Origin: JAAZMA01 sp036720245
GTDB lineage: Bacteria > Bacillota > Clostridia > Tissierellales > Tepidimicrobiaceae
NCBI GenBank assembly: GCA_036720245.1
Contig: DAIMNI010000003.1
Span: 21,432-85,431 of the forward strand
Direction of reading: 5' to 3'
DNA: 64,000 bases
Part shown: positions 34,676-43,390 of the stretch, piece by piece
Layout: each line of letters begins with the position of its first letter
Position numbering within the stretch: the stretch's first letter is position 1
Translations under genes and position numbers: made by a program
Notes under the pieces: generated by a model
What the model saw: the letters and a program-made list of their open reading frames with translations, nothing else
Told to the model about the DNA's origin: nothing
The model's database searches: none

Positions 34676-36016
34676 ATGAATTCTAGAGAAATTATTTTAA
34701 AAATCCTAATTGATATTAATGCTAATGGTGCATATTCCAATATTTCTATTAATAGGCATTTAAAAAATAATAAAAACATTGAAAATGAAAATTTCATACG
34801 AGAAATAGTATATGGAGTGATAGAAAATAAATTATACTTAGATTATATTATTTCTCAAGTTTCAAAAACTAAAATAGATAAAATCCATTCAACTACATTG
34901 GAAATACTAAGAATGGGAGTATATCAAATAATATTTATGGATAAAATCCCAGATAGGGCTAGTGTAAATGAATCAGTCAATCTTTCAAAAAAATATGGTC
35001 ATAAAGGTATTGCAGGATTTGTAAATGGGGTTTTGCGAAATATCTCCAGAAACAAGGAAAAATTGATGGAAGTTAAAAAAGAAGATAAAATAGATTTTTT
35101 ATCTATTAAATATTCTTATCCTAAATGGATAATTAGAAATTGGATTAAGGAATATAATTATGAATTTACCGAAGAAATTTTAAAAGGAGATAATAGTAGA
35201 CCTAAATTAAATATTCGAGTTAATACTTTAAAAATCAATAGGGATAAGCTATTAGATATATTTTCTAATTATGGTTTTAATGCATATAAAACTAAATATG
35301 CAAAGGATGGATTAATAATTGAAAATCCAAGTAGAATAAATTCTCTAGAAGAATATAAAAAAGGTTATTTTACTATTCAAGACGAAAGCAGTATGCTAGT
35401 ATCTCAAATTATAGACCCAGTAGAGGGTTATTTAGTATTAGATCTATGTTCGGCCCCTGGGGGAAAATCTACCCATATGGGGCAGTTGATGAAAAATAAT
35501 GGGAAGATAATTTCCAGAGATATATATGAGCATAAATTACAATTGGTAGAAAATAATGCTAATAGATTAGGCATAGATATTATTGAAACTGAAACTTTTG
35601 ATGCTATAAAATTAGACAAAAATTTAATAGGAAAAGTAGATTATTGTATTATAGATGCTCCTTGCTCTGGATTAGGTATAATCAGGAGAAGACCAGAAAT
35701 AAAGTGGAATAGGATAGAAAAGGATATTGAGGAATTAAAAAATATTCAATGGGAAATATTAAATAATGCTAAGGATTATTTAAAAATAGGAGGAATAATG
35801 GTATATAGCACATGTACCATATCTAAAGGTGAAAATGAAAATATGGTGGAAAAATTTTTGTTAGAAAATAAGGAATTTCAATTAGTTGATTTCTATGATA
35901 AATTTGATTCTAAGGAGAATATATCTAATTCAAGGGAAGGGCATATACAGCTGTTTCCACATATACATAATACTGATGGATTTTTTATTTCTAAATTAAA
36001 AAAGATTAATAACTAA
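34676..36016 (+). CDS. rsmB: 16S rRNA (cytosine-967-C5)-methyltransferase RsmB
   Basis: 446 residues. N-terminal NusB-like RNA-binding domain (residues 1-130, with NSREIILKILIDINANGAYSNI-type start and IPDRASVNESVNLSKKYGHKGIAGFVNGVLRN), then a SAM methyltransferase domain: LDLCSAPGGKSTHM, IIDAPCSGLG (with one catalytic Cys) and VYSTCTISKGENE (the second Cys). ATG 34676 follows AGGAGGC. Confidence 0.96.
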   Translation: MNSREIILKILIDINANGAYSNISINRHLKNNKNIENENFIREIVYGVIENKLYLDYIISQVSKTKIDKIHSTTLEILRMGVYQIIFMDKIPDRASVNESVNLSKKYGHKGIAGFVNGVLRNISRNKEKLMEVKKEDKIDFLSIKYSYPKWIIRNWIKEYNYEFTEEILKGDNSRPKLNIRVNTLKINRDKLLDIFSNYGFNAYKTKYAKDGLIIENPSRINSLEEYKKGYFTIQDESSMLVSQIIDPVEGYLVLDLCSAPGGKSTHMGQLMKNNGKIISRDIYEHKLQLVENNANRLGIDIIETETFDAIKLDKNLIGKVDYCIIDAPCSGLGIIRRRPEIKWNRIEKDIEELKNIQWEILNNAKDYLKIGGIMVYSTCTISKGENENMVEKFLLENKEFQLVDFYDKFDSKENISNSREGHIQLFPHIHNTDGFFISKLKKINN

Positions 36017-36070
36017 TTATTCTAAAATTATGGTATAATATAAAATTAAGAATGGCTATGGGGTGATGCT

Positions 36071-37123
36071 TTGCATAATATTCAATTAAATAGTCTTACA
36101 TTGCAGGAAATGGAGATACTTTTTGAAAATATAGGGGAACAAAAGTTTAGAGCTGAACAAATGTTTAATTTTTTACACAAAAATCATGGGACGAAAATCC
36201 AAGATATTACTGTATTCTCTAAAAAGCTCAAGGACAAGCTAGAAAGTATGGCTGAAATAAATGAAATGAAAATTTATAAAAGATTTGATTCTAAAATCGA
36301 TAGCACAAAAAAATACTTGTTTTTATTAGAGGATAATAATATCATTGAAGGAGTTCTAATGGAATATACCCATGGATTAACGGCTTGTATATCTACTCAA
36401 GTTGGGTGTAGAATGGGATGTTCTTTTTGTGCCTCTACAAAGGAAGGGTTAATTAGAAATTTATCTCAAGCTGAAATGGTAAATCAAATTTATACTATAG
36501 AAGAAGATTTAAACTGCAATATAAATAATATTGTTTTAATGGGCAGTGGTGAACCCTTGGATAATTATGAAAATCTTATTAAATTTTTAAAGATTATTCA
36601 TCATGAAAAAGGTAAAAATCTTAGCTATAGAAGTATAACCTTATCTACCTGTGGTGTAGTGCCTAAAATTTATTTATTAGCAGATGAAGGAATCCCTATA
36701 AATTTATCCATTTCTCTTCATTCTCCCTTTGACCATATCAGGGAGAAGATAATGCCAATAGGCAAAAAATATTTAGTGGAAGATATAATAAAAGCTTGTA
36801 AGTATTATTACAATAAGACTGGTAGAAGAATTACTATGGAATATACGGTAATTGATGGAATAAATAATAGAGAAGAGGATTTAAAAGAATTAATTAAAAT
36901 TTTAAAGGATTTAAATTGTCATATTAACCTAATACCATTAAATCCTATTAAAGAGTATGATAAAAAAAGGCCATCTATATCTAATATTGAAGAATTTCAA
37001 TATAAACTTAATAATTCAGGTATAAATACTACTATTAGACGAGAAATGGGTAGTGATGTAAATGCTTCATGTGGCCAATTGAGACGACGATATACAAATG
37101 ATGGAGATAAAATTATTCAGTGA
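36071..37123 (+). CDS. rlmN: 23S rRNA (adenine-2503-C2)-methyltransferase RlmN
   Basis: Radical SAM methylase of 23S A2503 (and tRNA A37). 350 residues. Cluster motif CRMGCSFCAST (near residues 114-124), VLMGSGEPLDN, SLHSPFDHIREKIMP, and the C-terminal catalytic cysteine in SDVNASCGQLRRRY. The other catalytic Cys is in LSTCGVVP. TTG 36071 follows GGGGTGATG. Next to prpC with 10 nt between. Confidence 0.97.
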   Translation: MHNIQLNSLTLQEMEILFENIGEQKFRAEQMFNFLHKNHGTKIQDITVFSKKLKDKLESMAEINEMKIYKRFDSKIDSTKKYLFLLEDNNIIEGVLMEYTHGLTACISTQVGCRMGCSFCASTKEGLIRNLSQAEMVNQIYTIEEDLNCNINNIVLMGSGEPLDNYENLIKFLKIIHHEKGKNLSYRSITLSTCGVVPKIYLLADEGIPINLSISLHSPFDHIREKIMPIGKKYLVEDIIKACKYYYNKTGRRITMEYTVIDGINNREEDLKELIKILKDLNCHINLIPLNPIKEYDKKRPSISNIEEFQYKLNNSGINTTIRREMGSDVNASCGQLRRRYTNDGDKIIQ

Positions 37124-37133
37124 GGTGATTAAA

Positions 37134-37865
37134 TTGGATATTGGCGTTAAAACAGATGCAGGTAAAATTAGAGACAATAACCAAGATGCGTATTATCTTT
37201 CTTCAGACAAATCAAAACCCCTATTTATTATTGCAGATGGCATGGGGGGACATAAGGCTGGGGAAATAGCTAGTAAATTAGCTATTGATACCATAAGCCA
37301 AAATTTTAATAATTTTTTAGATATAAACCCACTAAATGAAGAAGATATAAAAAACAATATATTTAAATCTTTTAGTGAGGCAAATGTAAAAATTTATAGA
37401 AAAGCTCTGAAGGAAGAGGAGTGCTCAGGTATGGGTACTACAGTTACTTTAGCTTATATATCAGATAAAAACCTGTATATTGGCCATGTAGGAGATAGTA
37501 GAGCATATACCTTTAACAATGGTAGTTTATCGCAAATAACTGAAGACCATTCTTTGGTGGAAGAATTAATAAAAAATGGTAGTATTAGCAAAGAGGAAGC
37601 AAAAACTCATCCACAAAGAAATATTATTACAAGGGCTGTAGGTACAAGCGAGGAAATCGATGTGGATATATTAGTATTACCAAAAGATGCAGTTGAAGTA
37701 CTACTATTATGTACTGATGGTTTAAATAGTATGCTAGATGATGATGAAATTGAATGGATATTAAGCAATAGTGAAAATATGCAAATAGCTTGTGAAGACT
37801 TAGTTAAACATTCAAACGAAAAAGGTGGCTATGATAATATTACTGCTTTGGCATTGAAATTTTAA
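37134..37865 (+). CDS. prpC: PP2C-family Ser/Thr phosphatase (PrpC/Stp)
   Basis: Metal-dependent phosphatase that reverses PrkC phosphorylation. 243 residues with IADGMGGHKAGEIAS, GMGTTVTLAYI, HVGDSRAY, TEDHSLVEELIKNGSI and LCTDGL, and acidic metal ligands at NQDAYY. TTG 37134 follows GAGGTGATT, overlapping the end of rlmN. It precedes its partner kinase by 18 nt. Confidence 0.95.
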   Translation: MDIGVKTDAGKIRDNNQDAYYLSSDKSKPLFIIADGMGGHKAGEIASKLAIDTISQNFNNFLDINPLNEEDIKNNIFKSFSEANVKIYRKALKEEECSGMGTTVTLAYISDKNLYIGHVGDSRAYTFNNGSLSQITEDHSLVEELIKNGSISKEEAKTHPQRNIITRAVGTSEEIDVDILVLPKDAVEVLLLCTDGLNSMLDDDEIEWILSNSENMQIACEDLVKHSNEKGGYDNITALALKF

Positions 37866-37883
37866 AAAAAGTGAGGTGATCAT

Positions 37884-39803
37884 ATGATTGGAACAGTTTT
37901 AGGTGGCAGATATGAGATTGATGAAAAAATTGGTGCTGGAGGTATGGCCTATGTATATAAGGCTAGATGCAAACTTTTAAATAGAAATGTGGCCATTAAA
38001 ATTTTAAGAGATGAATTTGTAAATGATGAGGAGTTTATTAAAAAGTTTAGGCGAGAATCTCAGGCTGCTGCTAGTTTATCGCATCCAAATATTGTAAATG
38101 TTTATGATGTTGGCATGGATGAGGTGAATGGTAATAAAATCTATTACATTGTTATGGAATATATAAATGGAAAAACTTTAAAGGAGATAATTAGAGAAAA
38201 AGGTAAATTATCTTTAGGGGAGACCCTAGAGTATTCAATACAAATTGCAGAGGCATTAGAACATGCCCACAAAAATCATATAGTTCATAGGGATATTAAA
38301 CCCCATAATATTATGATAACTGAGGATGGAAGAGTAAAGGTTACTGATTTTGGCATTGCAAGGGCTGCTACTGCCTCTACTGTAACAAATACATCTAATG
38401 TAATAGGTTCTGTTCATTATTTTTCACCAGAACAGGCTAGAGGGGGTTATACAGATGAAAAATCCGATATTTATTCCCTTGGAATAGTAATTTATGAAAT
38501 GATAACTGGAAAAGTACCCTATGAAGGGGATAGCCCAATTTCTGTAGCATTAAAACACATACAAGAGGAAATAGTACCTCCTAGGGAAATTGACAGTACT
38601 ATACCAATTGGTCTAGAAAATATTATTATGAAATGTGTTAAGAAAAGTCAAGCTGAGAGATATAGTAGTGCATCAGAATTATTAAGAGATTTAAGACGAT
38701 TAAAATATTCACTAAATGATAGCTCAATGGAAGATACAGCAATGATTCAAACTACTCAGATAATACCTGCAGTAGAAAATGAGGGCGGAGATAGTATGAA
38801 AAAAGTTTCTAAAAAAAATAAAAAGAATGGAAGTTTAAAACCCATGTTATTAGCTATACTATTGGCCTTTATAGTTGTAGCTGCTGGGGCACTAGGTTTT
38901 TATAAATTGAAGGATTATTTTATTGTTAAAGAAGTAGAAGTTCCAAGTTTAGTTGGAATGAGCGTGGAAATGGCAGAAGGGGAATTAGAAAGCAAAGAAT
39001 TAAAACTTAGAATTGGCAAAGAGATACCTAGTAGTGAATTTAAAAAAGGTGATATTATAGATCAAAAAACAAAGGCTGGGGATAAAGTTAAGCCAGGTTT
39101 TACTATTGAGGTAATAGTTAGTTCTGGTGGCAATTATGTCAAAGTCCCAAGTTTCATTGGTAAAGATATCACAGAAATTGATGCTATACTTAGTGATAAT
39201 AATTTAGGAGAAGGGGAAGTAAGGCCTCAGTCTAGTGATACTATAGCTGCTAATATAATTATGAATCAATATCCAGATCCCTATACAGAAGTAGAAGAGG
39301 GTACTAAAATAGATTTAATTGTAAGTCAGGGGCCAGAGAAAAAAACAGTTTTAATGCCAAAAATTATAGACCGAACTGAAGGAGAGGCAAAGAGTGCATT
39401 AGAAGCCTTTGGATTAATAATGGGTGATAGTAGTAGTGAAGAATATAGTGATGAATTTGAGGCTGGTAAAATTATTTGGCAAAGTGTGGAGGCAGGAGTA
39501 GCTGTAGAAACAGGCACTAAAATTGATATAAAAATAAGCAAAGGCCCTGAGCCAGAGCCTGAAGAACCTGTTGAAGAAAAAGAAGTTCCGTTTAATGTGA
39601 AATTAACTTTACCTGATCATGGTTCTGAAATTGATGTAAAAGTAGAAAGAATTCAGGATGGTGTATCTGAAATTGTATATGAAAAGATTCATGAAGCTGA
39701 TGGAAAGGATATTACAATACCCCTAAAGGGTAAATTAGATGCTGAATTTAGATTTTATTACGATGGGGTATATAGTGATACTGAATACCATCCAAATAGA
39801 TAG
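37884..39803 (+). CDS. prkC: Membrane Ser/Thr kinase PrkC (Stk1/PknB) with three PASTA domains
   Basis: 639 residues. Cytosolic kinase domain: KIGAGGMAYVYKA glycine loop, AIKIL lysine, HRDIKPHNIMI catalytic loop, VTDFGIARA and the activation segment VIGSVHYFSPEQARG. A membrane helix lies near 319-340, then three extracellular PASTA repeats from about 349, 416 and 486 (EVPSLVGMS, KVPSFIGKD, LMPKIIDRT). A further beta-rich tail of ~70 residues follows a Glu/Pro linker. PASTA domains bind muropeptides, linking the kinase to growth and germination. Confidence 0.97.
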   Translation: MIGTVLGGRYEIDEKIGAGGMAYVYKARCKLLNRNVAIKILRDEFVNDEEFIKKFRRESQAAASLSHPNIVNVYDVGMDEVNGNKIYYIVMEYINGKTLKEIIREKGKLSLGETLEYSIQIAEALEHAHKNHIVHRDIKPHNIMITEDGRVKVTDFGIARAATASTVTNTSNVIGSVHYFSPEQARGGYTDEKSDIYSLGIVIYEMITGKVPYEGDSPISVALKHIQEEIVPPREIDSTIPIGLENIIMKCVKKSQAERYSSASELLRDLRRLKYSLNDSSMEDTAMIQTTQIIPAVENEGGDSMKKVSKKNKKNGSLKPMLLAILLAFIVVAAGALGFYKLKDYFIVKEVEVPSLVGMSVEMAEGELESKELKLRIGKEIPSSEFKKGDIIDQKTKAGDKVKPGFTIEVIVSSGGNYVKVPSFIGKDITEIDAILSDNNLGEGEVRPQSSDTIAANIIMNQYPDPYTEVEEGTKIDLIVSQGPEKKTVLMPKIIDRTEGEAKSALEAFGLIMGDSSSEEYSDEFEAGKIIWQSVEAGVAVETGTKIDIKISKGPEPEPEEPVEEKEVPFNVKLTLPDHGSEIDVKVERIQDGVSEIVYEKIHEADGKDITIPLKGKLDAEFRFYYDGVYSDTEYHPNR

Positions 39804-39813
39804 GGGGTTTTTA

Positions 39814-40692
39814 ATGCTAGAGGGAATTATTGTTAAAGGAGTTGGAGGTTTTTATTATGTAAAAACTGAAGAAGGAGTTTTTGAATGTAGGGCAAGGGGC
39901 TTATTTAGGGAAGAAAATCTAATACCCTTAGTAGGAGATAAAGTAAAAATCCAAATTAGTCCCGAAGATAATACAGGGTATATAAAGGAAATAGCTTCAA
40001 GAAAATCCCAATTATTAAGGCCTCCTGTAGCAAATATTACACAGGTTATAATAGTCATGAGTATAAAGGATCCTAGTATTAATCTTTGGCTATTAGATAG
40101 ATTTTTAGTAATGGCAGAATTTGAAGGATTGGATATTCATATTTGTTTAAATAAAGTGGATTTAGAAAAAGAAGATAAAATTATGGAAATCAATAATATA
40201 TACAATAAAGCAGGTTATGATATTATAAACACAAGCATTATGGAGAATAAGGGAATTGAAGAATTAAAAAATAAATTAAAAGATAATATTACAGTATTTG
40301 CAGGTCCTTCAGGGGTGGGTAAATCTTCATTATTAAACAAAATCCACCCTGGATTAAATTTAAAAACTGGGGATATTAGTAAAAAAACCACTCGGGGAAA
40401 GCATACAACTCGGCATGTGGAATTAATGGATTTAGATATAAATTCCTATATATTAGATAGTCCGGGATTTAGTTCTCTAGATTTGGATTTTATCGAAAGA
40501 GAAGAAGATTTAGCAAGCTATTTTATGGAGATAAAAAAGCATAGTGATAAATGTAAATTTATTTCCTGTGTTCACCATAATGAGCCAGATTGTGAAGTAA
40601 AAAGGCAATTAGAGAAGGGAAATATATCTAATAGCAGATATGAAAATTATTTAAGTTTTTTAGATGAAATTAAAAACATAAGGAGGTATTAA
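39814..40692 (+). CDS. rsgA: Ribosome small subunit-dependent GTPase A
   Basis: Circularly permuted GTPase checking late 30S maturation. 292 residues: N-terminal OB fold, CLNKVDL (G4) before GPSGVGKSSLLN (G1), KKTTRGKHTTRHV and LDSPGFSSLDL (G3), then a zinc knuckle C-x4-C-x-H-x5-C (CKFISCVHHNEPDC). ATG 39814 follows TAGGGGG, directly behind prkC; rpe follows one base after the stop. Confidence 0.97.
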   Translation: MLEGIIVKGVGGFYYVKTEEGVFECRARGLFREENLIPLVGDKVKIQISPEDNTGYIKEIASRKSQLLRPPVANITQVIIVMSIKDPSINLWLLDRFLVMAEFEGLDIHICLNKVDLEKEDKIMEINNIYNKAGYDIINTSIMENKGIEELKNKLKDNITVFAGPSGVGKSSLLNKIHPGLNLKTGDISKKTTRGKHTTRHVELMDLDINSYILDSPGFSSLDLDFIEREEDLASYFMEIKKHSDKCKFISCVHHNEPDCEVKRQLEKGNISNSRYENYLSFLDEIKNIRRY

Positions 40693-40693
40693 T

Positions 40694-41377
40694 ATGATAC
40701 AAATTTCACCTTCAATTTTATCGGCAGATTTTACTAAATTAAANNNNNNNNNNTTAGTAAAATCTGCCGATAAAATTGAAGGTGAAATATCATATTTAGA
40801 AAAGGGCGGAGCTGATTATATCCATTTGGATGTAATGGATGGAAATTTTGTTCCAAATATTAGCTTTGGTCCTCCAGTAATTAAAAGCATAAGAGGTATA
40901 ACTAATATTCCCCTGGATGTCCATTTAATGATAGACAGGCCTGAAAGATATATTAAAGATTTCTATAAGGCTGGTGCTAATATTATTACAATTCACGAGG
41001 AAGCTACTACTCATCTACATAGGGCCATAAAGGAAATTAAATCTTTTGGCTTAAAGGCAGGGGTATCTTTAAATCCAGCTACACCCCTTGAAAGTATAGA
41101 ATATATTTTAGAATATATTGATATGGTATTAATAATGACAATAGATCCTGGCTTTGGTGGCCAAAAATATATTAAATCTATGGATAGGAAAATATCAGAT
41201 TTAAGAAAGATCATAGATAATAGAAATCTAGATATATTAATAGAGGTAGATGGTGGGATTAAATTAGATAATGCTAAGGCTGTATCAAATTTGGGAGCGG
41301 ATATTTTAGTTGTAGGTTCAGGAATATTTGAGGCAGAGGATGTAGCAGAGAGAACCAAAATGTTTAAAAACCTTTAA
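40694..41377 (+). CDS. rpe: Ribulose-phosphate 3-epimerase, interrupted by a gap and an inverted copy
   Basis: Pentose phosphate enzyme. The start ISPSILSADFTKL and the rest (GGADYIHLDVMDGNFVPNISFG, LDVHLMI, GVSLNPATP, MTIDPGFGGQKYI, VDGGIKLDNA, VVGSGIF) are normal. Between TKL and GEISYLEKGG there are ten Ns and then VKSADKIE, which are not expected: those bases are the reverse complement of the beginning of the gene. The native protein is probably about 216 residues. GGAGG precedes ATG 40694. Confidence 0.93.
   Translation: MIQISPSILSADFTKLXXXXLVKSADKIEGEISYLEKGGADYIHLDVMDGNFVPNISFGPPVIKSIRGITNIPLDVHLMIDRPERYIKDFYKAGANIITIHEEATTHLHRAIKEIKSFGLKAGVSLNPATPLESIEYILEYIDMVLIMTIDPGFGGQKYIKSMDRKISDLRKIIDNRNLDILIEVDGGIKLDNAKAVSNLGADILVVGSGIFEAEDVAERTKMFKNL
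40703..40788. repeat. 35-nt exact inverted duplication flanking the rpe gap
   Basis: Bases 40703-40737 and 40754-40788 are exact reverse complements, separated by six bases plus ten Ns (40744-40753). The right copy inserts residues foreign to Rpe. This is best explained as a contig-end artefact (fold-back or palindromic join) rather than biology. Confidence 0.9.
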
Positions 41378-41405
41378 TTGCATATTTAAAACTATATGAT
41401 ATAAT
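41378..41405 (+). promoter_or_regulatory. Sigma-A promoter of the thiT riboswitch transcript
   Basis: TTGCAT (41378-41383), a 16-nt spacer and TATAAT (41400-41405), directly after the rpe stop and about 25 nt before the TPP aptamer. Confidence 0.7.
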
Positions 41406-41430
41406 AAATAAGACATCAATTAAATATAAG

Positions 41431-41520
41431 CAACACTGGGGGAGCCATTTGGCTGAGAGGGGATTAATTCCCGACCCTTTAACCTGAACTGGGTAATGCT
41501 AGCGTAGGAAAGTGAAAATA
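41431..41520 (+). promoter_or_regulatory. TPP (thiamine pyrophosphate) riboswitch
   Basis: THI-box aptamer: ACTGGGGGAGCC, GGCTGAGAGG, then GACCCTTTAACCTGA, ACTGGGTAATGC and CTAGCGTAGGAAAGTG. All conserved blocks of the pyrimidine- and pyrophosphate-binding arms are present. It is followed by a terminator hairpin and the thiamine transporter gene, so TPP should switch transcription off. Confidence 0.96.
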
Positions 41521-41528
41521 AGAATTTA

Positions 41529-41567
41529 AATGCCTATTACTAAGTTTAGTAATAGGCATTATTTTTT
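41529..41567 (+). terminator. Expression-platform terminator of the TPP riboswitch
   Basis: AATGCCTATTACTA (41529-41542) pairs perfectly with TAGTAATAGGCATT (41547-41560), followed by ATTTTTT. Stands between the aptamer and the thiT ribosome binding site. Confidence 0.9.
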
Positions 41568-41580
41568 AGGAGGGGACAAA

Positions 41581-42120
41581 ATGAAAAAGTGGAGCACAAA
41601 AATGTTGACAGAGGCAGGAATAATGATTGCTTTGGCTGTTTTATTAAGTAGAATAAAGATTTATGAGGCACCTATGGGTGGTTCTGTTACTGCAGGTAGT
41701 ATGATTCCCATAATATTATTTGCCTTAAGATGGGGCGTTAAACCAGGCATAATTACAGGTACTACTTTTGGAGTATTGAAACTAATACTTGGTGGCTCTG
41801 TATATACTCCTGTACAAGCTATATTAGAATATCCTATAGCCTTTGGATTTTTAGGCTTGGCAGGAATTATTTCCATAAATAAAGAATTTAAATTGGCAGA
41901 TTATTTAAAAGTAATATTAGGGGTTTTACTTGCAATTGGTGGAAGGTTTCTATGTCATTTTATTGCAGGAATTGTGTTTTTTGGTCAATATACCCCAGAA
42001 GGAATTAGCACTTGGAAATATTCTCTTGTGTATCAATTACAATATTTATTGCCAGAGTTTATAATATCTGCCATAATATTATCATTGATATGGAAACCTA
42101 TAAGTAAAATAGACAAATAA
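41581..42120 (+). CDS. thiT: ECF-type thiamine transporter substrate-binding component ThiT
   Basis: Membrane S component of an energy-coupling-factor thiamine importer. 179 residues, about six helices, with the ThiT-type segments EAGIMIALAVLLSRIKIY, GGSVTAGSMIPIILFALRWG, and CHFIAGIVFFGQY. The TPP riboswitch upstream supports the assignment. Its energising module (EcfA/EcfT) is not in the window. ATG 41581 follows AGGAGGGG. Confidence 0.94.
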   Translation: MKKWSTKMLTEAGIMIALAVLLSRIKIYEAPMGGSVTAGSMIPIILFALRWGVKPGIITGTTFGVLKLILGGSVYTPVQAILEYPIAFGFLGLAGIISINKEFKLADYLKVILGVLLAIGGRFLCHFIAGIVFFGQYTPEGISTWKYSLVYQLQYLLPEFIISAIILSLIWKPISKIDK

Positions 42121-42135
42121 AAAGGATTGATTTAA

Positions 42136-42771
42136 TTGAAAGCATTACTAGTTTCAGGTGGGAATATAGAGGATTTAAATTTAGTCAAAGAATTAGCAAA
42201 GGATGTGGATTTTGTTATAGGTGCAGATGCTGGGACAGATTATTGTCTAGCTAGTAATTTAGTGCCTAATATTATTATTGGAGATTTAGATTCTATTAAA
42301 ATGGGAAACTTAGATATAGTTAAGCAGAAAGAAATACCTATTTTAAAATTTCCAATAGAAAAAGACAATACGGATACTGAATTAGCTTTAGATTATTTAA
42401 TTGAAAAGGGCTTTAAAGATATTACTATAATAGGTGCTATAGGTAGCAGAATAGACCATACTTTAGGAAACATATTTTTATTAAAAAAGTTAAAGGACAA
42501 AAAGGTAAAGGGTAAAATAATAGATGGACATAATATTATATACTTAATTGATGATGAATTAATAGTAGAAAACAGGCCTAATTCTTATGTATCTATACTG
42601 CCTATTAATGATAGTGGAAGCATTGTAAGTTTAGATGGTTTTAAATACAATTTATCTAAAGTACAAATTGATTTTTCTTCTACACTAGGTATAAGTAATG
42701 AAATAGAAAAGGATTTTGGATATATAAAAATTCATAAGGGATTATGTTTAGTAATTATATCTATGGATTAA
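42136..42771 (+). CDS. thiN: Thiamine pyrophosphokinase
   Basis: Converts thiamine plus ATP to TPP, the ligand of the upstream riboswitch. 211 residues: GADAGTDYCL, IIGDLDSI, FPIEKDNTDTELAL, IGAIGSRIDHTLGNIFLL. TTG 42136 is 16 nt behind thiT, so both are under the same switch: import and activation of thiamine are regulated together. Confidence 0.95.
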   Translation: MKALLVSGGNIEDLNLVKELAKDVDFVIGADAGTDYCLASNLVPNIIIGDLDSIKMGNLDIVKQKEIPILKFPIEKDNTDTELALDYLIEKGFKDITIIGAIGSRIDHTLGNIFLLKKLKDKKVKGKIIDGHNIIYLIDDELIVENRPNSYVSILPINDSGSIVSLDGFKYNLSKVQIDFSSTLGISNEIEKDFGYIKIHKGLCLVIISMD

Positions 42772-42792
42772 TTATCACTGTAACTAAAATTA

Positions 42793-42836
42793 TACACTCC
42801 GAATAATATAAAGCAAAAGGTATTATTTGGGGTGTA
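42793..42836 (+). promoter_or_regulatory. Hairpin sequestering the ribosome binding site of the small membrane protein gene
   Basis: 42793-42807 pairs over its full 15 bases with 42822-42836 (13 Watson-Crick and two G-U pairs) around a 14-base loop. GGGGTG (42829-42834), the only Shine-Dalgarno sequence for ATG 42840, lies wholly inside the stem. No T-run follows. Confidence 0.55.
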
Positions 42837-42839
42837 TTT

Positions 42840-43022
42840 ATGAAAAACTTTTATTATAGACTTAAATGTAAATATAAGCATAAATTTAAAAAAATAGTAG
42901 GGATAGTATTAGCTATTATTGGTTGTATGATAATAATAAATATTGTTTCTATAGAATTTCTTTTAATTTTAATAGGAATAGTTTTAATTATTATGGCTTT
43001 ATTATTATTAAATTTAAAATAA
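42840..43022 (+). CDS. Small membrane protein in the spoVM position, 60 aa
   Basis: A basic, aromatic N-terminus (MKNFYYRLKCKYKHKFKK) is followed by two hydrophobic stretches (about residues 19-36 and 39-58). In Bacillus the gene between thiN and rpmB is spoVM, encoding a 26-residue amphipathic spore-coat anchor; this protein starts in a similar way (MK-F-x-x-x-L) but is longer and truly hydrophobic. I would not call it SpoVM; a membrane protein of unknown role is what can be seen. A GGGGTG site precedes ATG 42840. Confidence 0.65.
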   Translation: MKNFYYRLKCKYKHKFKKIVGIVLAIIGCMIIINIVSIEFLLILIGIVLIIMALLLLNLK

Positions 43023-43060
43023 GGCTTCCTTTTTATTAGACTGGAAGCCTTACTTTTTTA
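43020..43060. terminator. Bidirectional terminator between the small membrane protein gene and rpmB
   Basis: TAAGGCTTCC (43020-43029) pairs with GGAAGCCTTA (43043-43052), with CTTTTTTA after it on plus and a short T-run on minus. Confidence 0.8.
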
Positions 43061-43249
43061 TAATGCCCTCTCAACATAGCCAGATCTTAAGCATCTAGTA
43101 CATACATTTATTCTCTTAGTAGTACCATCTACATTTGCTCTAATCTTCCTAATGTTTGGAGACCAAGTTCTATTATTCTTTTTATTTGAAAATGTAACTT
43201 TGTTTCCGGACATTTTTCCTTTACCGCATATTTCACATTTCTTTGCCAT
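43058..43249 (-). CDS. rpmB: 50S ribosomal protein L28
   Basis: 63 residues: MAKKCEICGKGKMSGNKV, NRTWSPNIRKI, KRINVCTRCLRSGYVERAL. Four cysteines (CEIC and CTRC) form the zinc-binding version of L28. It is transcribed against its neighbours, from a start at 43249 with AAGGAGGTG upstream. Confidence 0.97.
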   Translation of the reverse strand: MAKKCEICGKGKMSGNKVTFSNKKNNRTWSPNIRKIRANVDGTTKRINVCTRCLRSGYVERAL

Positions 43250-43349
43250 GGTGCACCTCCTTAATACTATAAAACAAATTAATCTAAAATCTATGAAGTC
43301 ATCTTATATTTTACACAATTAAAAAGAAAAAATCAAGATAAATTATGGT

Positions 43350-43390
43350 AATAGTAAATAATAGAAGTATTAGTTGAACTATTTACTATT
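43350..43390. repeat. Inverted repeat upstream of the asp23-like gene
   Basis: AATAGTAAATA (43350-43360) and TATTTACTATT (43380-43390) are exact reverse complements with a 19-base spacer, in the divergent region between rpmB and the asp23-like gene. Could be an operator or part of an mRNA leader; AT-rich sequence makes chance possible. Confidence 0.4.

Noticed and set aside
40754..40788. An extra peptide VKSADKIE as a novel Rpe insertion
   Set aside because: The bases are the exact reverse complement of the gene start beside an N gap, so an artefact is the simplest explanation.
42840..43022. Calling the 60-aa protein SpoVM
   Set aside because: Position fits but the protein is more than twice as long, with real membrane stretches, and only the first residues resemble SpoVM.
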